Source: Peptoniphilaceae bacterium (GTDB lineage Bacteria > Bacillota > Clostridia > Tissierellales > Peptoniphilaceae). Taken from it: DNA of 64,000 nucleotides. Where the stretch lies: the NCBI GenBank assembly GCA_902363535.1, contig CABJAE010000005.1, forward strand, positions 62,001-126,000, written 5' to 3'. How positions within the stretch are numbered: position 1 is the stretch's first letter; the number at the start of each line of letters is the position of its first letter. The position numbers and the translations under genes were made by a program. Shown here piece after piece: positions 18,026-25,142 of the stretch. A model generated the notes under the pieces. That model ran no database searches. It was given only the letters and a program-made list of their open reading frames with translations, and was not told the DNA's origin.

Positions 18026-19036
18026 ATGAAAGTTTATAAGGACGTAGGAAAACTATCCAACGAAGAATTGGACTCACTGATTCTTTCAAAAATAAAATCG
18101 AAGCGAAGCGAGGTCTTGAGCGCATCTTCCATCGGCGAAGACACGGCCATGTTGGACTTCGGCGGAGATCTGATCGTATTGAGCAGCGATCCCATTACAG
18201 GGGCTGCGGAAAACTTGGGCGCACTGGCCATTCATATCAGCGTCAACGACGTGGCGACGAAATCCGCCGACGCCGTGGGCGTGTTGCTGACGTTGCTCCT
18301 TCCGGTGAACACCACGTCGAAAGACATCGAAACCATTATGGCCGACGCGCAAAAGGCCGCCGACGCGGTTAATATGGATATTATTGGAGGACACACGGAA
18401 ATTACCGATACCGTGTCCAAACCCATTATGATCTCCACCGTCGTGGGCCGCGTCAGCAAAGACAAAGTGCCCGATCCGTCGAAAGTGCGGGCAGGGGACG
18501 TGGTGGCCATGAGCAAGTACGCGGGCCTTGAAGGCACGGCCATCCTTGCGACGGATTGCGCCGAGGCCCTGAAGGAGATCGGCGAGGAGCTGCTCCGAGA
18601 AGGCCGGGGGCTGGTCGATGCCCTCAGTGTGCAAACGGAAGGCGAAGTGGCCGAGGATTTTCGCATTCGCGCCATGCACGATGTCACCGAAGGCGGCGTG
18701 GAAGGCGCCATTTGGGAAATGGCACAGGCACTGAAGGTGGGCGTGGCCATCGACAAAGAAGCGATTCCCGTATTGGAATCCACGAAAGCCGTGGCGAAAA
18801 AGGCCGAGGTGGATTTGTACCGCCTTATTTCCAGCGGCTCCATGTTGGTTGTATTGGATAAAGACGATTTTGAACCCATGCAAAAGAAATTAACCGACCG
18901 GGGCATCTTATTTACGAAAATCGGCGAAGTGACCGATGAAAACCGCGTCGTCTACAAAATGAAAGACGGCTCGGAACAAGAAATCGCCTCCCCCGGCCCC
19001 GACGCCCTCTACACGGCTTTAGTAAGATTACAATAA
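18026..19036 (+). CDS. AIR synthase-related (PurM/HypE-like) ATP-binding protein
   Basis: A 336-aa member of the PurM/HypE/SelD superfamily: 'SSIGEDTAMLDFGGDLIVLSSDPITGA' (nucleotide-binding N-domain), 'ADAVGVLLTLLLP', 'DIIGGHTEITD' and 'MHDVTEGGVEGAIWEMA'. The C-terminal Cys of true HypE (hydrogenase cyanide-ligand carrier) is absent, so it is a stand-alone relative of unknown substrate, common in Clostridia. SD 'aggag' precedes ATG 18026, 9 nt after the pilus gene. Confidence 0.8.
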   Translation: MKVYKDVGKLSNEELDSLILSKIKSKRSEVLSASSIGEDTAMLDFGGDLIVLSSDPITGAAENLGALAIHISVNDVATKSADAVGVLLTLLLPVNTTSKDIETIMADAQKAADAVNMDIIGGHTEITDTVSKPIMISTVVGRVSKDKVPDPSKVRAGDVVAMSKYAGLEGTAILATDCAEALKEIGEELLREGRGLVDALSVQTEGEVAEDFRIRAMHDVTEGGVEGAIWEMAQALKVGVAIDKEAIPVLESTKAVAKKAEVDLYRLISSGSMLVVLDKDDFEPMQKKLTDRGILFTKIGEVTDENRVVYKMKDGSEQEIASPGPDALYTALVRLQ

Positions 19037-19058
19037 AGTTACAAAGATTACGGACTGT

Positions 19059-19087
19059 TTGACATTTAAAGGCGAGGGAACCATAAT
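19059..19087 (+). promoter_or_regulatory. Sigma-A-type promoter for the amidase gene
   Basis: TTGACA (19059-19064), 17-nt spacer, CATAAT (19082-19087): one mismatch from consensus with ideal spacing. The predicted leader of about 35 nt contains the SD. Confidence 0.8.
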
Positions 19088-19126
19088 AATTATTGACAAA
19101 GTGTTACCAATTTGAAGGAGGTTCCC

Positions 19127-20341
19127 TTGAAACGATTTTTAAGAAGTTTCGCCTTTTGCTTCGCGTTTATGTTAATCTTTTCAGGATTTTCGGAAGCAGC
19201 CGGCGCAACCATGCGTGTTAAAACCAATGGCAACAATCGAAAGGTCAGCGTCGCCAATGTCAAGGTAAATGGCTTTGACCTATACAGTGAATACAAACCT
19301 TATGTAGACAACGGCCGCACCTTCGTTCCCATTCGCGAGCTCACGGAACTTATGGGAGCCAATGTTAAATGGAATCAAAAAACCAAATCGGTGAGCATTT
19401 CCATGATGGACAAAGACGTGAAGCTGAAGATCAACAGCTCCGTCGTCTACGTCAACGGAAAGAAAATGCGCATCGACGACGCGTCGGTGCCGAAACTGAC
19501 CCAGTACACGGCCCAAAACAATGAATGCAAGACCATGGTGCCTCTGCGCTTCTTGTCGGAGTCCCTGGGATTCAGCGTCGATTGGGATCAAAACAAACGT
19601 TTGGCGATGATCGACAACGGCGTCGTTAAGGCGCCGCAACAACAGAATAATGCGAAACCGGTCCAAGAGCCGAAAGCGCCCGTTGAAAAAGTAAAAGAAC
19701 CCATGCCTCTGCCGAAAGAGCCGGAAGTAAACGATGCGAAGCCCCAACCCATGGAGCCGGGTCAAAAGAAAAACATTACCGTCGTCATCGATCCCGGTCA
19801 CGGTGGCAAAGATTCCGGTGCCATCGCTGAAGACAAGACGACGGAAAAAGCCTTGAACCTTCGTGTGGCGCCTCGCGTGGAATCCATGCTGAGAGAGCGG
19901 GGCTACAATGTGATTATGACGCGCACCACCGACGAATTTATCGCCTTGAGCGAACGGGCGGCCATCGCCAATCGCAACAATGCGGATATTTTTGTGAGCA
20001 TCCACTTTAACTCGGCGGGCAGTGCGTCGCCATATGGAATCGAAGTTCTCTACGCCTCCGAAAATGACGTGGAACTGAAAAAAGATGCAGGCGATCAAAC
20101 GCTCCTTGCGAGAGAGGTACTGAACGCCGTATTAAAAGAAACCGGAGCCAACAGTCGCGGAATCAAGAATCGTCCGGAACTCGCCGTGCTAAGACGAACC
20201 AATATGACGGCCTGTTTAATCGAGGGGGGCTTTATGTCCAATCCCGACGAACTTGAAAAGTTGAAGAGCGACAGCTATTTGGACAAATTGGCAACCGGCA
20301 TCGTCAAGGGAATCGAAAACTACAATCGCAAATACATGTAA
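19127..20341 (+). CDS. Secreted N-acetylmuramoyl-L-alanine amidase with a stalk domain
   Basis: Zinc amidase that cleaves the peptide stem from muramic acid. A signal peptide (about 1-28, cut near 'SEAAGA') is followed by a copper-amine-oxidase-N/stalk domain (about 40-150: 'VPIRELTELMGANVKW', 'MVPLRFLSESLGFSVDW'). A proline/lysine linker leads to Amidase_3 (about 215-402) with zinc and catalytic residues in 'DPGHGG', 'TTEKALNL', 'VSIHFNSA' and 'LIEGGFMSN'. I start at TTG 19127, 5 nt after 'aaggagg'; the in-frame TTG at 19112 lies before this SD. Probably a housekeeping cell-separation enzyme, distinct from the phage endolysin. Confidence 0.92.
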   Translation: MKRFLRSFAFCFAFMLIFSGFSEAAGATMRVKTNGNNRKVSVANVKVNGFDLYSEYKPYVDNGRTFVPIRELTELMGANVKWNQKTKSVSISMMDKDVKLKINSSVVYVNGKKMRIDDASVPKLTQYTAQNNECKTMVPLRFLSESLGFSVDWDQNKRLAMIDNGVVKAPQQQNNAKPVQEPKAPVEKVKEPMPLPKEPEVNDAKPQPMEPGQKKNITVVIDPGHGGKDSGAIAEDKTTEKALNLRVAPRVESMLRERGYNVIMTRTTDEFIALSERAAIANRNNADIFVSIHFNSAGSASPYGIEVLYASENDVELKKDAGDQTLLAREVLNAVLKETGANSRGIKNRPELAVLRRTNMTACLIEGGFMSNPDELEKLKSDSYLDKLATGIVKGIENYNRKYM

Positions 20342-20365
20342 GGAAGGCGGGAGCCTTCCTTTTTT
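20341..20365 (+). terminator. Intrinsic terminator after the amidase gene
   Basis: Perfect 8-bp stem 'aggaaggc'/'gccttcct' with a GGGA loop and a T-run; the stem begins at the last base of the stop codon. Confidence 0.92.
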
Positions 20366-20377
20366 AAAGGAGACGCC

Positions 20378-20944
20378 ATGAATATCATCCTGTCCACGGA
20401 CAACGAACATAAGCTCAGGGAAATTCGTGAATTGGTCGACGAAAAATTCCGCGTCCTGTCGAAAACCGAAGCCGGCTACGGCGACATCCACCCCGTGGAA
20501 GACGGCGACACCCTGGAAGCAAACGCCATGATTAAAATCAAGCCCTTGGAGGGCGAAATCGTCATCGGCGACGATACTGGTCTTTTCGTCCAAGCCCTCG
20601 AAGGGCGCCCCGGCGTTTATTCCGCACGCTATGCCGGCGAAGACGGAAACGACGAAAAAAATCGCGAAAAACTCTTGCGCGAAATGGAAGGCAAATCCGA
20701 CCGCAGCGCCTATTTTAAAACGGTCATCGCCGTGAAGAGAGAAAAAGAGATCTACACGGTGGAAGGAATCTGTCCCGGACACATAACCGAATCGCCTCGC
20801 GGCGAGGGAGGCTTCGGATACGATCCGCTCTTCGTTCCCGAAGGCTACGACAAAACCTTCGCCGAAATGACCGACGACGAGAAAAATGCCGTCAGTCACC
20901 GCGGCCTGGCCCTACGCGCATTTGTTGAATCATTAAAAAGCTAA
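20378..20944 (+). CDS. rdgB: XTP/dITP diphosphatase (RdgB/HAM1 family)
   Basis: House-cleaning pyrophosphatase removing non-canonical purine NTPs. Motifs: 'STDNEHKLREI' (substrate pocket), 'GDDTGLFVQALEGRPGVYSARYAG', 'GYDPLFVP' and 'SHRGLALRAF'. Length 188 aa is usual. SD 'aaaggag' precedes ATG 20378; the amidase terminator lies just before, so it relies on read-through or an unseen promoter. Confidence 0.95.
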   Translation: MNIILSTDNEHKLREIRELVDEKFRVLSKTEAGYGDIHPVEDGDTLEANAMIKIKPLEGEIVIGDDTGLFVQALEGRPGVYSARYAGEDGNDEKNREKLLREMEGKSDRSAYFKTVIAVKREKEIYTVEGICPGHITESPRGEGGFGYDPLFVPEGYDKTFAEMTDDEKNAVSHRGLALRAFVESLKS

Positions 20945-20951
20945 AAAACAT

Positions 20952-20980
20952 TTGACATGGGTATTAAATGATGTTAATAT
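20952..20980 (+). promoter_or_regulatory. Strong promoter of the tRNA-His/tRNA-Leu operon
   Basis: Perfect TTGACA (20952-20957), 17-nt spacer ending in the extended element TGT, then TAATAT (20975-20980), 22 nt before tRNA-His. Confidence 0.85.
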
Positions 20981-21001
20981 ATATCCATCGTCAAATTTTG
21001 T

Positions 21002-21079
21002 GGTGGGTATGGCCTAGTCGGTTAAGGCGCCAGATTGTGGTCCTGGAGATCGTGGGTTCGATTCCCACTATCCACCCCA
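21002..21079 (+). tRNA. tRNA-His (anticodon GTG)
   Basis: Acceptor arm GTGGGTA (21003-21009) pairs with TATCCAC. The extra G(-1) at 21002 pairs with C73 at 21076, the hallmark of tRNA-His. Anticodon loop TTGTGGT gives GTG, decoding CAC/CAU. CCA is encoded at 21077-21079. T-arm 'gttcgattc' is normal. One A-C mismatch closes the anticodon stem. Confidence 0.95.
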
Positions 21080-21114
21080 TAATCCTTCGGGATTTCAACT
21101 CGCATCGCGAGTAC

Positions 21115-21198
21115 GCGGGAATGGCGGAATTGGCAGACGCGCTAGACTTAGGATCTAGTGTCAACGACGTGGGGGTTCAAGTCCTCTTTCCCGCACCA
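21115..21198 (+). tRNA. tRNA-Leu (anticodon TAG), phage integration target
   Basis: Class II tRNA with a long variable arm ('tgtcaacgacgt'). Acceptor GCGGGAA pairs with TTCCCGC, discriminator A, encoded CCA. Anticodon loop CTTAGGA gives TAG, reading CUA. Its last 22 nt (21177-21198) are duplicated at 57671-57692, marking prophage insertion; the gene stays intact because the phage copy rebuilds the 3' end. Confidence 0.96.
21177..21198 (+). repeat. attL core (22-bp direct repeat, copy 1)
   Basis: The 22 bp from 'tcaagtcctc' to 'cgcacca', covering the T-arm and acceptor end of tRNA-Leu, are identical to 57671-57692. Sequence on either side of the two copies differs, so the strand-exchange site lies within. 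Confidence 0.95.
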
Positions 21199-21250
21199 GA
21201 CGATTTAGTATTTTTCCGTTTGCTTACAAATGGCTAAAAATACGCATTTT

Positions 21251-21285
21251 AAAAGCACGTAGGGTTTTTATCCTTACGTGCTTTT
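21251..21285. terminator. Phage-carried terminator just inside attL
   Basis: Stem 'aaaagcacgtaggg'/'ccttacgtgctttt' (one G-U) with T-rich flanks. It ends the tRNA operon, which lost its own terminator to the insertion, and in the other direction can stop integrase transcripts. Confidence 0.8.
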
Positions 21286-21304
21286 ACTTATTTTTACGGC
21301 TCCG

Positions 21305-21327
21305 TAGCCAACTCATAGCCAACAATT
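21305..21327 (+). repeat. Candidate integrase arm-binding site, left
   Basis: Two copies of TAGCCAAC 11 bp apart (21305-21312 and 21316-21323), then 'aatt'. The same 23-bp block, 21 of 23 identical, lies at 57593-57615 just inside attR. Paired direct repeats on both sides of attP are typical arm sites of tyrosine integrases. Confidence 0.65.
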
Positions 21328-21328
21328 T

Positions 21329-22519
21329 TTATTTTTTCGCATAGATTTTATCGAAAACGGAGACGGCTTCTTTTTTCTTCTCGGGCATGACGTGGGTGTA
21401 TATGTCCAGTGTCGTTTTATAGTCGGAGTGGCCCATGAGCTCCTGGACGGTTTTTATGTCCACGCCTTCCTCAAAGAGCCGTGTGGCGTAGGAGTGGCGA
21501 ATGGAGTGTAGTGGCCTGGGTTCCATATTTAACCTTCTACAAATCGATTGTAGGCGCCGATTCGGACGTTTTTCTTCGATGGGATGACATAGGTCATCGG
21601 AAAAGATGAAACTGGAAGAAGTAAAGGCTTTGTTTAATCGTTTGTGTTTGCCGATAGATTCTTCTTTCAGACCATTTAAAAAGTCGACGGCGATTTCGGG
21701 AAGCGGGATGGTACGGAATGAACATTCCGTTTTCAGAGAATGAATCTTGTTTTTCTCTAAGGTGTTTGCGCCGGTATCGTCGAAGATGTAGTTTCTCCGC
21801 ATCTGTTGATCGACTATGATGGAGTGATCATGGAAGTGTCGCCACTGGAGTCCTCGGAGTTCGTTGCGCCGAAGCCCGGTGAAGAAATCAAGGTAGAGCA
21901 TTTGATCGACAAAGAAATTAAGATCGAGGGTAGCCATGATGTTCTCTTGTTCAGATCTTGAGAAAATGCGGTACTTTCCTGAATTAACATGGGTTTCTTT
22001 TTTAGGCACTGTTACATAATGACTCGGATTGGCTTGGATAATGCCCAAGACGATGCAGTAGTCCAAAAACAGCTTGATCAAGCTCAGGGTATTTTTAGCG
22101 ATTAAGGCAGATGAGCCTTCTTCCTCAACCAAATAATTTACAAATTTTTGTAAGTTTAGGATGGTGATATCCTTCACCTTCGTATTGGCGTATGGATAGG
22201 GGAGAATGTGCAGCCTCAGCAGTTGGTCGTACCGGATGACGGTGGTGGACTTGATCTCTTTGGCTTTGATGTTAAATATCCAGTACTTTAGGAAGTCGCC
22301 GAGGATTTGGCTTCCGTTATCCACAATGCCGGAGACATTTGTAAAAGTGGATGCCTTTTTCATCTTTTCTACGATCTCGGATTTTTTATAGCCGGAGAAG
22401 GACTTCCGAATTTGTCTGCCTTGGACGTCCTGGCCAAGGGTGATCCGGCCTGTCCAATATTTCTTTCCGTTTCGCATGGTATAGGTGAGTGAACCTAATC
22501 CGCTTGCATTTTTTGACAT
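21329..22519 (-). CDS. int: Phage tyrosine integrase
   Basis: Site-specific recombinase for insertion into tRNA-Leu. An N-terminal arm-binding part ('[20 protein letters not shown]') is followed by a SAM-like core-binding domain and a catalytic domain with '[14 protein letters not shown]' (first Arg), '[12 protein letters not shown]' (H-x-x-R), '[17 protein letters not shown]' (His and nucleophile Tyr). I start at ATG 22519, preceded on the minus strand by 'aaggagg', giving 396 aa. The longer frame from 22591 has no SD and crosses a hairpin. The SD itself can be paired in a hairpin (22526-22548). Confidence 0.95.
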   Translation of the reverse strand: MSKNASGLGSLTYTMRNGKKYWTGRITLGQDVQGRQIRKSFSGYKKSEIVEKMKKASTFTNVSGIVDNGSQILGDFLKYWIFNIKAKEIKSTTVIRYDQLLRLHILPYPYANTKVKDITILNLQKFVNYLVEEEGSSALIAKNTLSLIKLFLDYCIVLGIIQANPSHYVTVPKKETHVNSGKYRIFSRSEQENIMATLDLNFFVDQMLYLDFFTGLRRNELRGLQWRHFHDHSIIVDQQMRRNYIFDDTGANTLEKNKIHSLKTECSFRTIPLPEIAVDFLNGLKEESIGKHKRLNKAFTSSSFIFSDDLCHPIEEKRPNRRLQSICRRLNMEPRPLHSIRHSYATRLFEEGVDIKTVQELMGHSDYKTTLDIYTHVMPEKKKEAVSVFDKIYAKK

Positions 22520-22525
22520 AAAAAT

Positions 22526-22548
22526 AGCCTCCTTAACTTGTGGAGGCT
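22526..22548 (-). promoter_or_regulatory. Hairpin that can mask the integrase ribosome-binding site
   Basis: In the int mRNA 'agcctcc' and 'ggaggct' (7-bp perfect arms, 9-nt loop) pair so that the GGAGG of the SD is closed. The hairpin ends 6 nt before the ATG. This suggests translational control, with opening by an upstream event or keeping basal Int low. Confidence 0.55.
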
Positions 22549-22549
22549 G

Positions 22550-22634
22550 TGATATACTAAGTGTGTTGTAGGTATACCACGCCTCAACCATTTGCCTCTA
22601 TCCTGCTGCAACAGGGTAGGGGCTTTTTTATTCC
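22550..22634 (+). ncRNA. Candidate short antisense RNA over the int leader
   Basis: On plus, an extended -10 'tgaTATACT' (22550-22558) would start a transcript near 22565. About 30 nt later comes an intrinsic terminator: 'gcctctatcctg'/'cagggtaggggc' (two G-U pairs) and a T6 run (about 22594-22630). No plus-strand gene ends here, so this terminator needs another explanation. A 65-70 nt RNA antisense to the int 5' leader fits. The -35 is poor. Confidence 0.35.
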
Positions 22635-22691
22635 TTTTCTTCTGGTTTCAAGTTTTTCCGGTAAATCTCTGATCTCATATTGATCAGACAA

Positions 22692-22763
22692 TTATTCCAA
22701 TAAACCTAAATAAATTGGAATAAGAGAGTAGCATTCCAATAAATCGAAATAAATTGGAATAAG
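22692..22763. repeat. Two tandem inverted-repeat units, possible operators
   Basis: Copy 1: TTATTCCAAT (22692-22701) and ATTGGAATAA (22714-22723), 12 nt apart. Copy 2: CATTCCAAT (22732-22740) and ATTGGAATAA (22753-22762), also 12 nt apart. The units repeat every 39 bp with nearly identical spacers. They lie in the 243-bp gap between int and the lipoprotein gene, upstream of int. They look like binding sites for a dimeric regulator; the protein is unknown. Confidence 0.6.
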
Positions 22764-22834
22764 ATAACCTCATAATTATCCCGAGTTCTTACCCTATGAA
22801 CGAAGGTAGGCGCTGATTATCTTCCTAATCCATG

Positions 22835-23632
22835 CTATTGTTCGATCAACTTTTCAAAGTCATTGCCGAACATGGACCGTAGATAGACATTGGCCGAAGG
22901 ATCGTTCAGTTGGAAACCGACGACAACTTCAACCGGCGTGTTAGGCTTTATTTGAGTTTCGCCCATTTTGACCGCTTCGGGCTTATAATCATCAGGGAAT
23001 AAGCCATTCGCTCCATTTAACAAGTCGACAGTGGCATCCGTTTCCTGCTCGCCTTTAATGGCAGTAGCAAAGTTTAACCAAGGATTTTGCGGCTGGTCTG
23101 TTTTGTTTACATAATCCATGGTGATGGCCAAGATTTTCTTGCCATATTTTCCATCTAGAAATTCGAAGTTTTTCATGACAAATGAGGCGTCTTTAGTTTC
23201 ATATTTTGTAACCTCTTGAAAATCAATGGTTTTAGAAACAACCTCATGATCCTTTACGACTAGGAACGGCGTCTCAGAATCGTCTTCAAAAAAATAGTTT
23301 AGCGTAAAGTTGGGTGAAATATTTTCCTGCATCCAAGTGGACTCATCCAAGACTGCATCTAAAAATTCAGAGGTAAAGGTGGGGTGTTCATCATTAATAT
23401 TGAAAACAGTGTGATTAATTGCCATTTGATCTTTGTTGAAAGACGCAGATACAACGCCGTGTTTATTGATCCCATCTAGGTATTCTTGGAGTTTTTGTTC
23501 ATCAATCTTCTCGTTGGCTGCAGCTGAGTTGGCGGGCGCATTCGAAGCGGCTTCGTTTTTTGTGGCCTCCTGGTTTGAACATGCGGTGATCAAGGTGAGC
23601 GATAAAAGCAGCGGGAGTAAGAATTTCTTCAT
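22835..23632 (-). CDS. Prophage-encoded lipoprotein (DUF5067-like)
   Basis: A 265-aa protein with a lipoprotein signal and lipobox 'LITAC' (C18), a low-complexity Ala/Asn linker, and a C-terminal beta-rich domain. The domain ('MKNFEFLDGKYGKKILAI', 'DYVNKTDQPQNPW') resembles DUF5067-type domains of Gram-positive lipoproteins. It lies between int and the repressor on the same strand, the usual place for genes expressed in the lysogen, so it may alter the host surface or block superinfection (inference). SD 'aggaggaac' precedes ATG 23632. Confidence 0.8.
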   Translation of the reverse strand: MKKFLLPLLLSLTLITACSNQEATKNEAASNAPANSAAANEKIDEQKLQEYLDGINKHGVVSASFNKDQMAINHTVFNINDEHPTFTSEFLDAVLDESTWMQENISPNFTLNYFFEDDSETPFLVVKDHEVVSKTIDFQEVTKYETKDASFVMKNFEFLDGKYGKKILAITMDYVNKTDQPQNPWLNFATAIKGEQETDATVDLLNGANGLFPDDYKPEAVKMGETQIKPNTPVEVVVGFQLNDPSANVYLRSMFGNDFEKLIEQ

Positions 23633-23703
23633 GAGTTCCTCCTTATGTATGGATTTAATGCATGGCGGACATCTATCTAAAAGCGCATGGACGCTGTTGT
23701 CGT

Positions 23704-24336
23704 TTATTTCACCGGGCGAAGGACGTGGGTGGCTTTACCCAGTATGATAACGGTTTGGGTGCCGTCGAGGTCGATAGGCGGGTAGTGGGGGTTATCGGCA
23801 CGAAGCTGCACTTTATCCGCGATTTTATAGACGCGCTTGAGTGTGGCCTCGTCGTCAATCAAAACGGCGGCGATTTCGCCGTCGTCCACGTCGGATTGTT
23901 TTTTTATGAAAACCAGATCGCCGTCATCGATTTCGGCGCCGGTCATGCTGTCGCCTTTGGCGTAGAGGCAGAAGTCGGAGTCCAGGTATTTGTCGTCGGC
24001 AGTGAAATAGCCTATGTAGTTTTCTTCCGCGAGGATGGGGTTTCCGCAGGCGATTTGTCCGAGGATGGGGATGCGGCGGAGTTTTTTTATTGGAATGATG
24101 CCTTTGATTTTGGTCAGATCGACATCGTCTGAGCTGTTCCATCCCATGAGGTAGGAAGGGGACACGCCCAAGGCCTTGGCAAATTCAATAATTTTTGATT
24201 GAGACAAATCTACTTTTCCGGCTTCAATTTTAGCTATCGATGTCCGATCCTTGTATCCTGTCATAGCTGCAAGCTGTTCCTGTGAGAGTTCTTTGCTTAA
24301 TCGAAGCGATTTAATGTTTTTATATAAATCTAACAC
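23704..24336 (-). CDS. CI/LexA-like repressor (HTH_XRE plus S24 peptidase)
   Basis: Lysogeny repressor. An N-terminal HTH (about 5-60: 'LSQEQLAAMTGYKDRTSIAKIE') is joined to a LexA-like autoprotease with cleavage site C97-G98 ('IACGNP'), catalytic S130 in 'AKGDSMTGAEIDDGD' and K167 in 'DEATLKRV'. RecA-stimulated self-cleavage would give SOS induction. Start is GTG 24336 after 'aaggaggaggt'. Length 210 aa is typical. Its own promoter carries one of the operator repeats, indicating autoregulation. Confidence 0.95.
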   Translation of the reverse strand: MLDLYKNIKSLRLSKELSQEQLAAMTGYKDRTSIAKIEAGKVDLSQSKIIEFAKALGVSPSYLMGWNSSDDVDLTKIKGIIPIKKLRRIPILGQIACGNPILAEENYIGYFTADDKYLDSDFCLYAKGDSMTGAEIDDGDLVFIKKQSDVDDGEIAAVLIDDEATLKRVYKIADKVQLRADNPHYPPIDLDGTQTVIILGKATHVLRPVK

Positions 24337-24358
24337 TTGCGACCTCCTCCTTGGCTAC

Positions 24359-24387
24359 ATTTTAGCATCGACGTGAAATAAATTCAA
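24359..24387 (-). promoter_or_regulatory. Repressor promoter (PRM-like) with operator
   Basis: On minus: TTGAAT (24387-24382), 17-nt spacer, TAAAAT (24364-24359) with TGC before it. The operator-like GTGAAA-taa-ATTCAA (24373-24387) covers the -35 and spacer, so bound repressor would shut its own promoter. Confidence 0.75.
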
Positions 24388-24405
24388 CAAAATTAGGAAA
24401 TTTAG

Positions 24406-24456
24406 TTGACAGAAATTCACGGCGCGTATATACTCTAAATAGTGAATGTAATTCAC
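24406..24456 (+). promoter_or_regulatory. Early promoter (PR-like) with two operators
   Basis: TTGACA (24406-24411), 17-nt spacer, TATACT (24429-24434). One weak operator half-match (24406-24420, right half ATTCAC) covers the -35. A perfect one, GTGAAT-gta-ATTCAC, sits at 24442-24456 over the start of the transcript. It drives the Cro-like gene and early operon. Confidence 0.85.
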
Positions 24457-24473
24457 GGAAGTGAGGTGATCGT

Positions 24474-24692
24474 ATTACAACTCTAAGGGATAAAATAGCT
24501 GTGTCCGGATATAAGATGGAATATATCGCAGAGCAGCTAGGAGTAAACAGGAAGACGCTATACTTGAAGTTAAATGGGGAAACTGAATTTAAAGCTTCAG
24601 AGATTGCCATTTTACGGGATCTTCTTGAGATGAGCCCGGAAGAACAAGAACGTTATTTTTTTACGCCGAAAGGTGAATTAAATTCACTATAA
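24474..24692 (+). CDS. Cro-like HTH regulator, probable ATT start
   Basis: A 72-aa single-HTH protein divergent from the repressor: 'YIAEQLGVNRKTLYLKLNGE' is the HTH core. The only SD, 'aggtgat' (24464-24470), is spaced for ATT 24474. That start restores a full first helix ('TTLRDKIAVSGYKMEYIAEQ'). Starting at GTG 24501 would delete the helix and has no SD. An operator repeat overlaps the stop codon. It probably represses the repressor promoter to favour lysis (inference from position). Confidence 0.8.
   Translation: MTTLRDKIAVSGYKMEYIAEQLGVNRKTLYLKLNGETEFKASEIAILRDLLEMSPEEQERYFFTPKGELNSL
24673..24687. promoter_or_regulatory. Operator copy at the end of the Cro-like gene
   Basis: Perfect GTGAAT-taa-ATTCAC with the same half-sites as the early promoter operators, ending 5 bp before the end of the Cro-like stop codon. 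It may allow DNA looping or a transcriptional road-block. Confidence 0.65.
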
Positions 24693-24712
24693 GAGAATAA
24701 AGGAGGCGTGGT

Positions 24713-24901
24713 ATGGACAGGGAAATTTATACGGCGAAGGAGCTCGCCAAGGTGATCCCCATTGGGGAGCACAAGCTCAGGGAGATGGCGAAGAAGTATC
24801 CGTCGTTTCCGAAGCTGCGTGTCGGGAATCGGACGCTGTTTTTCAAGGAAGAAGTGGAAGAGTGGCTTCGGAAGAGTTCGAAGCAGGGGATTCAACTGTG
24901 A
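24713..24901 (+). CDS. Excisionase-like small DNA-binding protein (HTH_17)
   Basis: A 62-aa winged-helix protein of the excisionase/MerR-like HTH_17 type: 'YTAKELAKVIPIGEHKLREM', 'PKLRVGNRTLFFKEEVEEWL'. Such proteins steer integrase toward excision or act as early regulators. SD 'aaaggagg' precedes ATG 24713; it is the second gene from the early promoter. Confidence 0.75.
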   Translation: MDREIYTAKELAKVIPIGEHKLREMAKKYPSFPKLRVGNRTLFFKEEVEEWLRKSSKQGIQL

Positions 24902-24915
24902 AGGAGGCGAATGGC

Positions 24916-25134
24916 ATGGCAAAACGAAGAGCGTGCGTGATGTATAACGATGCGAAGTATGTACGGCGCAGGACGTTGGCGTTTTTGGCCATCGTCGGTT
25001 TGGTGGCGCTGGTGAGTTTTATGCTGGCCGTTGCTTGTGACGATTTGGCGGAAAGCGCATGCGTTACGCAGCTTGATAATAAAGCGGCGTGGGCGGTGGC
25101 CTACAGTAAGGAACGCGGCCAGTACCCCTATTAG
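24916..25134 (+). CDS. Small membrane protein, unknown
   Basis: A 72-aa product with a basic N-terminus ('AKRRACVMYND'), one hydrophobic helix (about 22-44) and a short C-terminal part. SD 'aaggagg' at 24901-24907 favours ATG 24916. I do not recognise the family; small early membrane proteins can act in superinfection exclusion, but nothing here shows it. Confidence 0.6.
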   Translation: MAKRRACVMYNDAKYVRRRTLAFLAIVGLVALVSFMLAVACDDLAESACVTQLDNKAAWAVAYSKERGQYPY

Positions 25135-25142
25135 GAGGAAGC

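Noticed and set aside
19093..19098. Second TTGACA just before the amidase SD
   Set aside because: Its -10 position would fall on the SD and start codon; the 19059 promoter fits far better.
20968..21237. 89-codon frame over the two tRNA genes
   Set aside because: It lies across tRNA-His and tRNA-Leu, has no SD and its sequence is fully explained by the tRNAs.
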